Below are positions 33,623 through 42,125 of a stretch of DNA of 64,000 nt, in pieces. The translations under genes and the position numbers were made by a program. Position 1 is the first letter of the stretch; each line of letters begins with the position of its first letter. The notes beneath the pieces are model-generated. The model made no database searches. It had not been told where the DNA came from and saw only the letters and a program-made list of their open reading frames with translations. The DNA comes from JAXGXJ01 sp963816155 (GTDB taxonomy: Bacteria; Actinomycetota; Thermoleophilia; RBG-16-64-13): NCBI GenBank assembly GCA_963816155.1, contig CAWFJE010000001.1, positions 62,001 to 126,000 on the forward strand, read 5' to 3'.

Positions 33623-35404
33623 TCATCGGTATACGTAGTCGCCACGCTGATACTTGGGCGGGATGACCGGCGCATACAGGTAAGAGTCATACTGCCCGCC
33701 GCTGTGGATCACATGCCGCCCCTTGTTGTCGGTGGCATAGACGAAGGGCAGGAACCAGCTCTCGTCGCGCACCACTCGCGGCGCCACGTTGATGCGCAGA
33801 GTCTCACCCTTGTGCCACAGCCGTGCCGATGCGTAGATCTCGATGTCCACGGCTACGATCTCGCCGGGCTTGAGCTTCTGTTCGCTGGTGTGGGTCTGGA
33901 TGGGCAGGTATTCCTTGCTCTTCTCCGGGTCGAGCGCGCGGTGAGACACACGCATCTTGCCCGGGGTGCCGGGATCGTCGTTGCCGAACACGCGCAGCGG
34001 GATCTCACCATTCTCGTTGATCTTCTTCATGTGAATGAAGAGATCCATCTCGTCGTTGCCGTCGGCTTCCACCCAGAGGCGCAGCTTGGTGAGTCCGCTG
34101 ATCTCCGTGTCCTCGTCGAAGGTGATGTCGAAGTTGGCGTCGCCTGTCTGGGCATCGTATGACACGCTGGCTTCCTTCGCCGGTTGCTCCCGGCTCAGGG
34201 CGCCATTGGACGCATCGAGGAAGAACTTCGTGTACTGCGTCCGCTCCAGCGGGAAGAAATCGTCCTCGGGCCGGTCGACCTGATAGTCGAACTCGTAGGC
34301 GTCGGTGACACCCATGCGCAGGCGCGGGGTCATCTCCCAGCCGTTGCGGATGTTCTTGAGGAAACGGTCGAAGAAGAGCTTCAGGTCGCTCATGTACTTC
34401 GGGTTGTTGAAATCGGGCCATTCGAAGTCGCGGTGCAGGCGCATCCACTTCTGGCGCGAGCGGACGTTCATGAATGAATGCACCGCTCCGCGCAGGTGCA
34501 GGGAGTGCATGTAGCTGCCCGTGGCGTAGACCGGGATGCGGATCTTCTCCACCTTGGCCTTGAGGTCGTCCCAGTACGCGTCCCAGAGGGGATGGGTCTT
34601 CATGTCTTCGGCGGGGTCCTGGATGAGGCCGGGACCGCGCAGCGACAGGTGGATCATGCTGGCGAACACCGGGTAGGGGATGCCACCGGGAAACATCGAC
34701 TCGCGATAGAAGTCCGCGGTCCCCTCCCAGGGAGCAATGCACTTGAGTGAGGGTGGCGTGGCCGCAGCCACGTACCACTGGCCGATGGACAAGCCGGAGT
34801 TGCCACACATGCCCACGTTGCCGTTGCACCACTTCTGCGTGGCCAGCCACTCGATGGTGTCGTAGCCGTCCTCGCCGTAGCGACTGCACATGCCCAGATA
34901 GTCGCCCTCGGAGTAGCCCACGCCACCCACGTCCACATTGACGACGGCGTAGCCCTGGTGCACCCAGAAGCCTGGGTCGGGCGCCTCGAAGGTGGCCATG
35001 TCGGAGATGGCGGTCTTGGGTACACCCATGGCCGTCTGCAGCCCCGGCGCGATACCGCGGCCGTGCCAATGGCGCTTGCCGAAGGGGCTCCAGGCCACGA
35101 TGGCGGGGATATTGGTCTGGTCTTTGGGCCGATAGATGTCGCAGTAGAGCTTCCGACCGTCACGCATCTCCACGGCCACGTCGCGCTCGTAGATGATGTT
35201 GCCCTCCAGCAGGTGAGTGCCGGGCTCGAAGGGTGCGTAGTAATTGATGGTGAAGCCGGCCTCCATGGGCTGCTTGCGGTAGTTGACGACCACCTCTTCC
35301 CCGTCGATGACCCTGGTCGTCTGCACCTTCTCGAAGGGATTCTCGATCACCTTGAGATGATATTCGCGCATCGCCTCTTCTTCGGCATCCATGTACTTCG
35401 CCAT
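33623..35404 (-). CDS. CocE/NonD family hydrolase (X-Pro dipeptidyl-peptidase S15 type)
   Basis: 593-residue alpha/beta hydrolase of the CocE/S15 family with the C-terminal beta-jelly-roll domain from about residue 380. The nucleophile is expected in GMCGNSGLSIGQW near residue 198, a variant of the usual GxSYxG. Characteristic patches are VWSPFGKR-like AWSPFGKRHW and GYAVVNVDVGGVGYSEG. No signal peptide is seen, so it acts in the cytoplasm. Family members hydrolyse acyl esters, amides or prolyl peptides. Sitting next to an ACP gene, it might release an acyl group from ACP or cleave a ring-opened ketone; that is inference. Confidence 0.85.
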   Translation of the reverse strand: MAKYMDAEEEAMREYHLKVIENPFEKVQTTRVIDGEEVVVNYRKQPMEAGFTINYYAPFEPGTHLLEGNIIYERDVAVEMRDGRKLYCDIYRPKDQTNIPAIVAWSPFGKRHWHGRGIAPGLQTAMGVPKTAISDMATFEAPDPGFWVHQGYAVVNVDVGGVGYSEGDYLGMCSRYGEDGYDTIEWLATQKWCNGNVGMCGNSGLSIGQWYVAAATPPSLKCIAPWEGTADFYRESMFPGGIPYPVFASMIHLSLRGPGLIQDPAEDMKTHPLWDAYWDDLKAKVEKIRIPVYATGSYMHSLHLRGAVHSFMNVRSRQKWMRLHRDFEWPDFNNPKYMSDLKLFFDRFLKNIRNGWEMTPRLRMGVTDAYEFDYQVDRPEDDFFPLERTQYTKFFLDASNGALSREQPAKEASVSYDAQTGDANFDITFDEDTEISGLTKLRLWVEADGNDEMDLFIHMKKINENGEIPLRVFGNDDPGTPGKMRVSHRALDPEKSKEYLPIQTHTSEQKLKPGEIVAVDIEIYASARLWHKGETLRINVAPRVVRDESWFLPFVYATDNKGRHVIHSGGQYDSYLYAPVIPPKYQRGDYVYR

Positions 35405-35440
35405 ATCCGTTCCTTCCTCTCGCTCTCCTGTCGGGGTCTA

Positions 35441-35692
35441 CTACCGGGCCAGCTTCTCTACGAAATCGACGGCTTCCTTGACGGTCTTGCCCTCCCGCCG
35501 GAAGTCCTGGTACTGGATCTCGATGTCGAACTCGTCTTCCAGCGCGGCGATGATGGGAAAGAACTGCACCGAGGTGGCCTTGAGATCTTCCAGGAAGTTC
35601 GTCTCCGGAGTGAACTCCGACCGGGGCTTCTCGAAGACCTTCTCCATCGCCGCCAACATGATCTCCTCGACTTCTTCGCGCAAATCAGCCAT
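35441..35692 (-). CDS. Acyl carrier protein (non-canonical DSL motif)
   Basis: 83-residue acidic four-helix protein with ACP features: VEEIMLAAMEKVF, then FLEDLKATSVQFFPIIAALEDEF. The phosphopantetheine Ser is in ATSVQ rather than the usual DSL, so helix II differs from fatty-acid-synthesis ACPs. The gene lies between a NuoF-like redox protein and the CocE hydrolase in one operon, and acpS is 5 kb away. It is probably a dedicated carrier for a pathway intermediate rather than the housekeeping ACP. Start ATG at 35692 follows AGGAGGATC. Confidence 0.88.
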   Translation of the reverse strand: MADLREEVEEIMLAAMEKVFEKPRSEFTPETNFLEDLKATSVQFFPIIAALEDEFDIEIQYQDFRREGKTVKEAVDFVEKLAR

Positions 35693-35734
35693 TCTGATCC
35701 TCCTCCTGGGACTTCCTCGGACCCGCCTGGGGCC

Positions 35735-37141
35735 TTAGCCTTTCCAACTGCCGACCGCGATGGGCCTCTTGGGCGTCCGCGGTTTTATCGGGCCCGCCTT
35801 GACCACCGCCTGGCGCAGGCCGTTACACACTTCCAGACACTTACCACACTTCTCACAGGCGTCCTGATCGATGACGTGGACCTTGTTCTTGCCGCCTGCG
35901 ATGGCGTCCTCGGGGCACGCATCCACGCACGCTCCGCAGCCGTCGCACCGGTCAGGCAAGATGTGGAAGGTCACGTACTGGTCGCACACCAGCGCGCGGC
36001 ACAGCCTGCGCTTCATGTGGGCTTCCCACTCCTCAGGGAACTTCTCCAGGCTGGAGAGGACGATGTTGGGGGCCGTCCGACCGAACTGACAGGCCCCCCC
36101 GGCCTTCATACCCCGGCCCACCTCCCGCATCATGTCCACATCGGTGCCCTTGCTCTTGCCTCGAGTGGCATCGGCGACGATCTCGCGCAGCTGGTAGGAG
36201 CCTTCCCGCCCCAGCGAGCAGGTGGCGCAGATGTCGTAGCAGGAGATGGCCACGCGGCGCTTGACCTCATCCACGATGCAGTCCTTCTCATCCAGTACCG
36301 CGACGGCCCCCGAGCCCATCGTGCCGCCGGAACGACGCATGCTGTCGAAGTCGAGGGGGATATCCAGTTCCCCGGGTGTGAACCAGGCCCCCTTGATGCC
36401 GCCCACTATGACGGCCTTGAGGGTCTCGCCCTCCGCGACCCCGCCGGCGCGCTCCTCGAGGAGCGCGCGCAGGCTCGCACCCAGCGGCAGCTCATAGATG
36501 CCGGGCTGCGCGACGCTTCCCGTGACCTGGAACAGTTTCTCCCCAGGGCTCTCGGGCGTGCCCAGCTTCCGGTATTCCTCGACCCCGCCACGTAGGATCC
36601 GGGCCAGGTGTAGCAGCGTCTCCCCAGTGACCAGGAGGGTGGGCACTTCCTCGTACCCCTTCATGTTGCGCCTGAACGGAGCACGCACGACCTCCACCAC
36701 AAAGCCCACGTCGGAAACTCCTGCCGCGACGGCCGCCACCGCCTCGGCTCCGTGCTCGTCGTCCTCGGCCACGTGTACGACCACCTGCCCGCTTTCGGTT
36801 GCGAAGGCGGCGATGAGCGCACCCTCGACAACGGCGGCGGCCTTTGTGGCAAGGAGGTGGCGGCAGATCTCCACGCCCGGCTCCATGTCCGCGCATTCCA
36901 CGACCACGCGCTTCGCTCCGGTGCCGCCATCGGAGCCCTCGGTGCCGCCGCTACCGCCGCCGGCGGCGCAGAGTGCGGCGTGGGCCTTCATCCGTTCCCC
37001 GGTGGAGAGGTTCTCATAGTCACGGTCACGCAGGCCAGCGCGCAGCAGTTCCTGGATGGTTTGCTCCCCACCCAGTTCATGCGCCCGCCGTAGTGCCTCC
37101 CCGAGAACTGCCTGGCCGCCGCTCTGACTCATGTCCCTCAT
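35735..37141 (-). CDS. Degenerate NuoF-like iron-sulfur protein
   Basis: 468 residues. The C-terminal half matches NuoF/HydB: SLBB region (VTGSVAQPGIYELPLGASL), N3-type cluster segment and a two-[4Fe-4S] ferredoxin (CDGCGACVDACP, CEKCGKCLEVC). The usual FMN/NADH motif GRGGAGFP is absent, and the N3 motif reads CATCSLGREG, with Gly in place of the third Cys. It therefore probably no longer oxidises NADH and serves as an electron relay or scaffold between the neighbouring flavoproteins. The ATG at 37141 overlaps the preceding stop (ATGA); an ATG at 37132 after GAGGGAC is the alternative. Confidence 0.8.
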   Translation of the reverse strand: MRDMSQSGGQAVLGEALRRAHELGGEQTIQELLRAGLRDRDYENLSTGERMKAHAALCAAGGGSGGTEGSDGGTGAKRVVVECADMEPGVEICRHLLATKAAAVVEGALIAAFATESGQVVVHVAEDDEHGAEAVAAVAAGVSDVGFVVEVVRAPFRRNMKGYEEVPTLLVTGETLLHLARILRGGVEEYRKLGTPESPGEKLFQVTGSVAQPGIYELPLGASLRALLEERAGGVAEGETLKAVIVGGIKGAWFTPGELDIPLDFDSMRRSGGTMGSGAVAVLDEKDCIVDEVKRRVAISCYDICATCSLGREGSYQLREIVADATRGKSKGTDVDMMREVGRGMKAGGACQFGRTAPNIVLSSLEKFPEEWEAHMKRRLCRALVCDQYVTFHILPDRCDGCGACVDACPEDAIAGGKNKVHVIDQDACEKCGKCLEVCNGLRQAVVKAGPIKPRTPKRPIAVGSWKG

Positions 37142-39237
37142 CCCATCGCCTGCTTCCCGGCTGCCGGCTTCTTGAGCGATTTGTACTCGCCCCAGAACTT
37201 GGTCGGGGCGATCTGCAGCCTGAGGTCGCACTGCAGGCAGCGCTCGGCCTCCGTAGGCGCGTCTTCTGAACGCGTCCTGGTCGCATAGCCTTCTTCCCGG
37301 CCGATGCAGCGGGCCGGAGTCGCCTCCGGAGCCAGCTTCTCATCTATGAAACCGTCGCCACCCAGGAAACGGTCGATGGCGGATGCCGCCGTCCTCCCGG
37401 CCGCGATGGCAGTCACCACCGAGACCGTGCCGCTGACAGCATCGCCGGCCGCGAAGACTCCGGGTGTGCCGGTCTCGACTCCGCTCTCCAGGTCGACGAC
37501 CACCCGGTTGCCCCGGCCCAACTCCAGGCCGAAGTCCGTATCCAGGTCGGGCCTCTGCCCCACGGCGAAGATGACCGTGTCTGCCGGCACCACGAATTCG
37601 GAGTCTTCCTCCACACAGATGTCCGGGTTACCGTTCTCGTCGAAGGTGCAGGTGGCCACCCTCTGGCAGCGCACACCGGTGACCTTGCCGCCCTCCTTCG
37701 TGATCTCGTCAAACGTACAGGTGTTGTGCAGCTTGCAGCCTTCCTCCAGCGCTTCGGAGATGTCTTCCACCGTGGCCCGCATGGCGTCGCGCGCCTCCAG
37801 GCAGACGAGGGTCACCTCTTGGGCGCCGAGTGTCCGGGCCCAGCCGGCGCAGTCGAAAGCCACGCTGCCGCCGCCCAATACCACCACGCGCTCTCCCACC
37901 GATACGGGCTCGCCCAGGTTGGCGCGGCGCAGGAAGTCGGTACTCACGAGCACCCCGGGCAGATCGTTTCCCGGCAGGGGCAACTTCACGCCGCGATGCG
38001 TGCCCACGGCCACAAGCACCGCGTCGTGGCCCTGGTCCTTGAGGGCGGCGAGAGAGGAGACCTGTGTGCCGCAGCGGATGTCCACGCCCGCCGCCTCGAT
38101 GTGCGCAATCTCCCCGTCGACGACCTCGCGGGGCAGGCGGTAGGTGGGGATGCCCACACGCAACTGACCCCCGGGCCGGTCCTCTCTTTCGAGAACCGTC
38201 ACCTGGTGCCCCGACTTGGCCAGGTAGTAGGCGGCGGTGAGCCCCGCCGGCCCCGCCCCCACCACGGCCACGCTCTTACCGGTGGACTCTTTCTGGTAGC
38301 CTCGCTCGTTCCAGGCCCCGTCGTCGCGCTGAGCGGCGTGGCACTTGATGGCTCTGATGGCTACGCTCTCGTTGATCTCGCCCCGGCGGCAGTCGAGCTC
38401 GCAGGGATGATCGCAGACCAGGCCCAGCGTCCCAGGGAAGGGCACCTTCTCGCGTACGACCGCAGTGGCCGCGCCGTCTTCTCCCTGTTTGACAAAGCGC
38501 ACGTAGCTGGGGATGTCGATATGTGCCGGGCAGGTCTCCCGACAGGGGACGAGCGCGGCCTTCTTGTTCTTGTACTTGGCGAACACCTTGAGCTGGTCGC
38601 GGATGGAGCCGGTGGGGCAGACCTCGATGCAGGCGCCGCAGAACTTGCAGCCGGCGTCGACCAGAGCCTCGCCCTGCGGCGTCCCCACCGCGTAGTTGTC
38701 ACCCTTCTTGACGAAGGTGATGGCCTTCACGCCCCGCAGTTCGGAACACGCGCGCACGCAGCGGCCGCAGAGGATGCAGCGCACCATGTCATGCACGATG
38801 AGCGGGTTGGACTCCACCGGCGAGGTAAGGTTCTTGCGCTTGCGGATGCGCCCGTCGGTGAACTCCAGATACTGCATAAGCGACTGCAGTTCGCAGTTCA
38901 GGTAGACCGGGCAGGCCGTACAGTCGGCGGGATGGTTGGCCAGCAGGAGTTCCGCAGCCAGCCGTCTCACCTGTTTCACCTGGTCGGTGCCGGTACGAAC
39001 CACCATTCCGTCTTCGGCCGGCGTGTTGCAGGAGGTGCTAAGACCCTCCCGGCCCTCGATCTCCACCACGCACATGCGGCAGACCCCGGCCGGATGTAGA
39101 TCGCGGTGGGAGCAGATGTGGGGGATATACACACCCGAGTCGAGCGCGGCCTCAAGGATGCTCTGCCCCGGGAGCGCTTCGACCGCCTGCCCGTCGACAG
39201 TGATCCGGGCGCCCGCCGTGCCGGCGGGCGCCTCCAC
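37138..39237 (-). CDS. NuoG-ferredoxin/GltD-like NAD(P)H flavo-iron-sulfur oxidoreductase
   Basis: About 700 residues. The N-terminus holds a [2Fe-2S] domain (CSHRDLHPAGVCRMC), a His-ligated [4Fe-4S] site (HPADCTACPVYLNC) and two [4Fe-4S] motifs (CILCGRCVRAC, CKFCGACIEVCP). The rest is like the glutamate synthase small subunit: further Cys motifs, FAD turn VAVVGAGPAGLTAA near residue 340, NAD(P) turn VVVLGGGSVAFDCA near residue 480, and GVFAAGDAVSG. It should link NAD(P)H to iron-sulfur partners. GTG at 39237 has AGGAAGG seven bases upstream; a TTG at 39276 is an alternative adding 13 residues. Confidence 0.88.
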   Translation of the reverse strand: MEAPAGTAGARITVDGQAVEALPGQSILEAALDSGVYIPHICSHRDLHPAGVCRMCVVEIEGREGLSTSCNTPAEDGMVVRTGTDQVKQVRRLAAELLLANHPADCTACPVYLNCELQSLMQYLEFTDGRIRKRKNLTSPVESNPLIVHDMVRCILCGRCVRACSELRGVKAITFVKKGDNYAVGTPQGEALVDAGCKFCGACIEVCPTGSIRDQLKVFAKYKNKKAALVPCRETCPAHIDIPSYVRFVKQGEDGAATAVVREKVPFPGTLGLVCDHPCELDCRRGEINESVAIRAIKCHAAQRDDGAWNERGYQKESTGKSVAVVGAGPAGLTAAYYLAKSGHQVTVLEREDRPGGQLRVGIPTYRLPREVVDGEIAHIEAAGVDIRCGTQVSSLAALKDQGHDAVLVAVGTHRGVKLPLPGNDLPGVLVSTDFLRRANLGEPVSVGERVVVLGGGSVAFDCAGWARTLGAQEVTLVCLEARDAMRATVEDISEALEEGCKLHNTCTFDEITKEGGKVTGVRCQRVATCTFDENGNPDICVEEDSEFVVPADTVIFAVGQRPDLDTDFGLELGRGNRVVVDLESGVETGTPGVFAAGDAVSGTVSVVTAIAAGRTAASAIDRFLGGDGFIDEKLAPEATPARCIGREEGYATRTRSEDAPTEAERCLQCDLRLQIAPTKFWGEYKSLKKPAAGKQAMG

Positions 39238-39334
39238 CCCACAACCTTCCTGTTTCAAAACCGGCTCCAGTTCCAACTCCGTTCTTCGGTGCGCTTCAGC
39301 GCGAGATGGCCGCTCGTTTCAGAACTCAATCCGC

Positions 39335-40816
39335 CTACAGCACAGCCGCGTTCTCGCCCGCTATCCGGCCCGTGTTGAGCGTGAAGCCCATGGTGTTGCC
39401 GGGCAGGATGAAGGGATAGCTGTCGCCGTAGATGGTGCATGCGTCCAGACCGGCCGCGTAGAGGCCGGGAATAGGATCGTGGTTCTCGTCCAAGACCTCG
39501 GCTTTGTAGTTGATCTGCAAGCCACCCAGGGTGCCGTAAGCGGCCGGGAAGTAGCGGGCGGCGTAGAAGGGCGGCTTGGCGATGGCCTGCATGTAGTGAT
39601 GCTCCTTCTCGAAGAGGTCGTCCCAGCCACCGTCGCACAACTCGTTGTACTCGTCGACCGTCTCTTCAAGTTTCTCGGGAGCGATACCCAGAGCCTGTGC
39701 CAACTCCTCGACGCTGTCCGCCTTGAACACGTGCTCGAAGCCGGCGGCCAGAGCAGCGTCCACAGCTTCCTCGAAGTTATCGAACATGTCGTGAGGATGG
39801 ACATGCGAGGTGACGTCCGGCCCGTTCTTCTTGTACTTCTTCAGCAGCGCGCTGTCGAAGATGGAGTAGGCGAAGCGTCCGGGCTGCCGAGCGAACAGAT
39901 TGCCGGCGAAAGTGGTGTTGAAGATGCAGTCTTCGTTCATGAAGCGCTCTCCCCGCGCATTCACCCACAAACAGGGCTGCCGGAAAGCGCCGTCGAGGAT
40001 GAAGTTCTCCGGGGTGGCCATATTGTGGGGCAGCAGGTAGATCATCTCCTGGACGATCTCCGTCTTGGCCGCGCCCATTTCCCAACCCATGCGCAGTCCG
40101 TCTCCGTCCGAGCCCGGCACGCGGAAGCCGAAGAAGTCCTTGCCCCACTCAAAGCCGGTGTGCTCCTTGATCATCTGTGGGTTGTCACCGGCGCCGCCGG
40201 TGGCCAGGATGACCGCCTTCGCACGGACTTCGATCCTTTCCCCGTCAGCACCCTCAGCGATGACGCCCACCACCGCGTCGCCTTCCTTGATGAGGCTCTT
40301 GACCGGAGTGTTGAAGCGAATCTCCACGCCCAGGTCCTCAGCCCGCTGGGTCATGGCTTTGATCATGCTACCCGCCAGCCGGGGACCGAGTTCAGTGCCG
40401 CCGTCGGCCGGCTTCACCACGTGCCAGGTCTGTTCGGAGGTGGCATATCCACGCATCGCCTCAGGGGTCGGGTACACATTGATGGCGGTGAGCCATTCCA
40501 CCCCCATGTCGCTCAGCCAGTTGATGGTGTCGCCCGACTTGAAGTAGTACTCACGCACCAGGCGCGGATCGGCACGGAAGTGCACGAAGTTCATGTGCTT
40601 ACGATAGGCCTCGCCCGGAGTGATGCTGATCATGTGGTCCTTCTGGAAACGGGACCCGATACCCAGCGGCCCCATACCCATATTGGCCGCACCGCCCGTT
40701 GTGCTCCCCTTCTCGAGGGAGATGACCCCGGCGCCGTTCTCAGCCGCCGAGATAGCAGCCGCCAGACCGCCCAGGCCGGCGGACACCACGATCACATCAG
40801 TGTTCTCTTGTCTCAT
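39335..40816 (-). CDS. FAD-dependent fumarate reductase/KstD-type dehydrogenase
   Basis: 493-residue flavoprotein of the FRD/3-ketosteroid dehydrogenase family. The FAD-binding turn is DVIVVSAGLGGLAAAISAAE at the start, the second FAD motif is VILATGGAGDNPQMI near residue 205, and GLYAAGLDACTIYGDSYP comes near the end. Such enzymes reduce or form an activated C=C bond (enoate, fumarate, 2-ene-1-one). It has no signal peptide or heme motif, so electrons must come from soluble partners, most simply the two iron-sulfur proteins encoded after it. It is the first gene of the ACP operon. Confidence 0.87.
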   Translation of the reverse strand: MRQENTDVIVVSAGLGGLAAAISAAENGAGVISLEKGSTTGGAANMGMGPLGIGSRFQKDHMISITPGEAYRKHMNFVHFRADPRLVREYYFKSGDTINWLSDMGVEWLTAINVYPTPEAMRGYATSEQTWHVVKPADGGTELGPRLAGSMIKAMTQRAEDLGVEIRFNTPVKSLIKEGDAVVGVIAEGADGERIEVRAKAVILATGGAGDNPQMIKEHTGFEWGKDFFGFRVPGSDGDGLRMGWEMGAAKTEIVQEMIYLLPHNMATPENFILDGAFRQPCLWVNARGERFMNEDCIFNTTFAGNLFARQPGRFAYSIFDSALLKKYKKNGPDVTSHVHPHDMFDNFEEAVDAALAAGFEHVFKADSVEELAQALGIAPEKLEETVDEYNELCDGGWDDLFEKEHHYMQAIAKPPFYAARYFPAAYGTLGGLQINYKAEVLDENHDPIPGLYAAGLDACTIYGDSYPFILPGNTMGFTLNTGRIAGENAAVL

Positions 40817-40894
40817 CTCTGGACTCCTTCGAATATGTGAGGCTCTGTCGACAGCAACTTGCTTCCATTGTGCTCAAAGAGCCGAGGGAGCAAG

Positions 40895-40923
40895 TGTATT
40901 CCAAGGCAGTGGCTGTATTCCAA
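40895..40923 (-). promoter_or_regulatory. Direct repeat TTGGAATACA upstream of the ACP operon
   Basis: Two identical decamers (TGTATTCCAA on the plus strand) start at 40895 and 40914, 19 bases apart, or about two helical turns, so they lie on one face of the DNA. They are 80-110 bases upstream of the FAD dehydrogenase start, with TTGCTC and CACAAT as possible -35/-10 elements between. This is the pattern of a transcription activator site; the protein is unknown. Confidence 0.45.
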
Positions 40924-40977
40924 TGGTGTCTGCCGATGATCTCATCGCCCAGCGTTCAGCGCCCTCGTGGCGCGCCG

Positions 40978-40994
40978 CCCCGCGCAGAGCGGGG
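40978..40994 (-). terminator. Short hairpin after methyltransferase gene
   Basis: CCCCGC and GCGGGG form a 6-bp stem with a five-base loop immediately after the stop of the methyltransferase gene at 40995. It has no U-tract and is a moderate candidate. Confidence 0.4.
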
Positions 40995-42125
40995 TCAGAT
41001 TTCCTTCACCGAGTCCACCATCGCCTTGACGTTCTCGAACTTGGCGTCCGGCGGCAGGGCGCAGCCCATGGCCATGATGAACCCGTCGGGACCGACCTCT
41101 GTGAGTAGGCGCTTGCAGTAGGCCTTGACCTGGTCCACAGTCCCCAGGCTCAGCATGGCAGGGTGCACGTCACCCAAGATGCACATGTGTCCGGCCAGGA
41201 TCTTCTTGGCCCGGAAGATATCGCTCTTGCCGTCGAGTTCGAGGATGCAGCGGCGCGCCGGCAGGTCTTTGAGGCGCTCGATCTCGCGGTCCCAGTTGGC
41301 GTCGTAGTGGAGCACGGGAGTACTGCCTTCCTCCGCTACGATCTCGACCAACTCCTTCATATACGGCCACACGAAGCGGTCCCACAGCTTGGGCGAGAGG
41401 AACTCCGGAGCCGTCCGCCAGCTCCCGACCCAGTAGCCGGTGGGTTGGCCTATGGCGCGTATCATCTGGCGCGTCTGTTCGCGCTTCTCGGCCATGATGA
41501 CGTCGAGCACCGCTTGGATCTTGTCGGGCATGCGGTAGAGATCGAGGGTGAACTCCTTGACCGTGCGCCCGCCGGCCAGATGCTCGAAGGGGTGATCGAC
41601 GGTGAGAGGCGACATGATCACGTAGCCACGCTTCATGTATTCCATGGTCCAGCGCGGGCCGGCCTCCTGTAGCGCCTGCCCCGCGGCCACGGCCGCACCA
41701 AGGTACTTGCCGATGTACTGGCCGAACCAGGGACTCCAGCCTATCTCGAGGATCTTGTCGTAGTCCTCGGGCTGGATGCGCACCTGCTCGTCCATCTGCC
41801 ACTGGCTGTGCTCGGGCAGGTCGCGACCGGGAACCTTCATGGGTGCCAGCCAGAGCATGCCCAGCACGTCTGGGGCGTAGGTGGGGAACTGGATGGCGTC
41901 CACATCGCCCAGCTTCTCCATGGCGTCCAGCATGGTCTGGCCGGCCACGTCTACGCTCGAGACGAAGTCGGGGTACGAGACACCCATGATGTTGGCCGCG
42001 AACAGGTCCATGACAAGGGAGATGGGCACCCGGTCGGGCGTGCCGCAGGCGATGGCCGTCTGCAGCCGGTTCATCCGCTCGAAGAAGAGCGGGTGCGGGG
42101 CAAAGCCTGTCATCTCAGTCATCAT
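40995..42125 (-). CDS. Uroporphyrinogen decarboxylase family (MtaA/CmuA-type) methyltransferase
   Basis: 376-residue TIM-barrel protein of the URO-D superfamily, which includes corrinoid-dependent methyltransferases acting on methanol, methylamines, methyl halides and methoxylated aromatics. The metal region reads VLHYDANWD near residue 275, with Asp where many members have Cys, and GCALPPDAK near the end supplies a Cys. Its start overlaps the stop of the corrinoid protein gene (ATGA), showing the two act together: methyl transfer from substrate to the cobamide, or onward to an acceptor. Confidence 0.85.
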   Translation of the reverse strand: MMTEMTGFAPHPLFFERMNRLQTAIACGTPDRVPISLVMDLFAANIMGVSYPDFVSSVDVAGQTMLDAMEKLGDVDAIQFPTYAPDVLGMLWLAPMKVPGRDLPEHSQWQMDEQVRIQPEDYDKILEIGWSPWFGQYIGKYLGAAVAAGQALQEAGPRWTMEYMKRGYVIMSPLTVDHPFEHLAGGRTVKEFTLDLYRMPDKIQAVLDVIMAEKREQTRQMIRAIGQPTGYWVGSWRTAPEFLSPKLWDRFVWPYMKELVEIVAEEGSTPVLHYDANWDREIERLKDLPARRCILELDGKSDIFRAKKILAGHMCILGDVHPAMLSLGTVDQVKAYCKRLLTEVGPDGFIMAMGCALPPDAKFENVKAMVDSVKEI

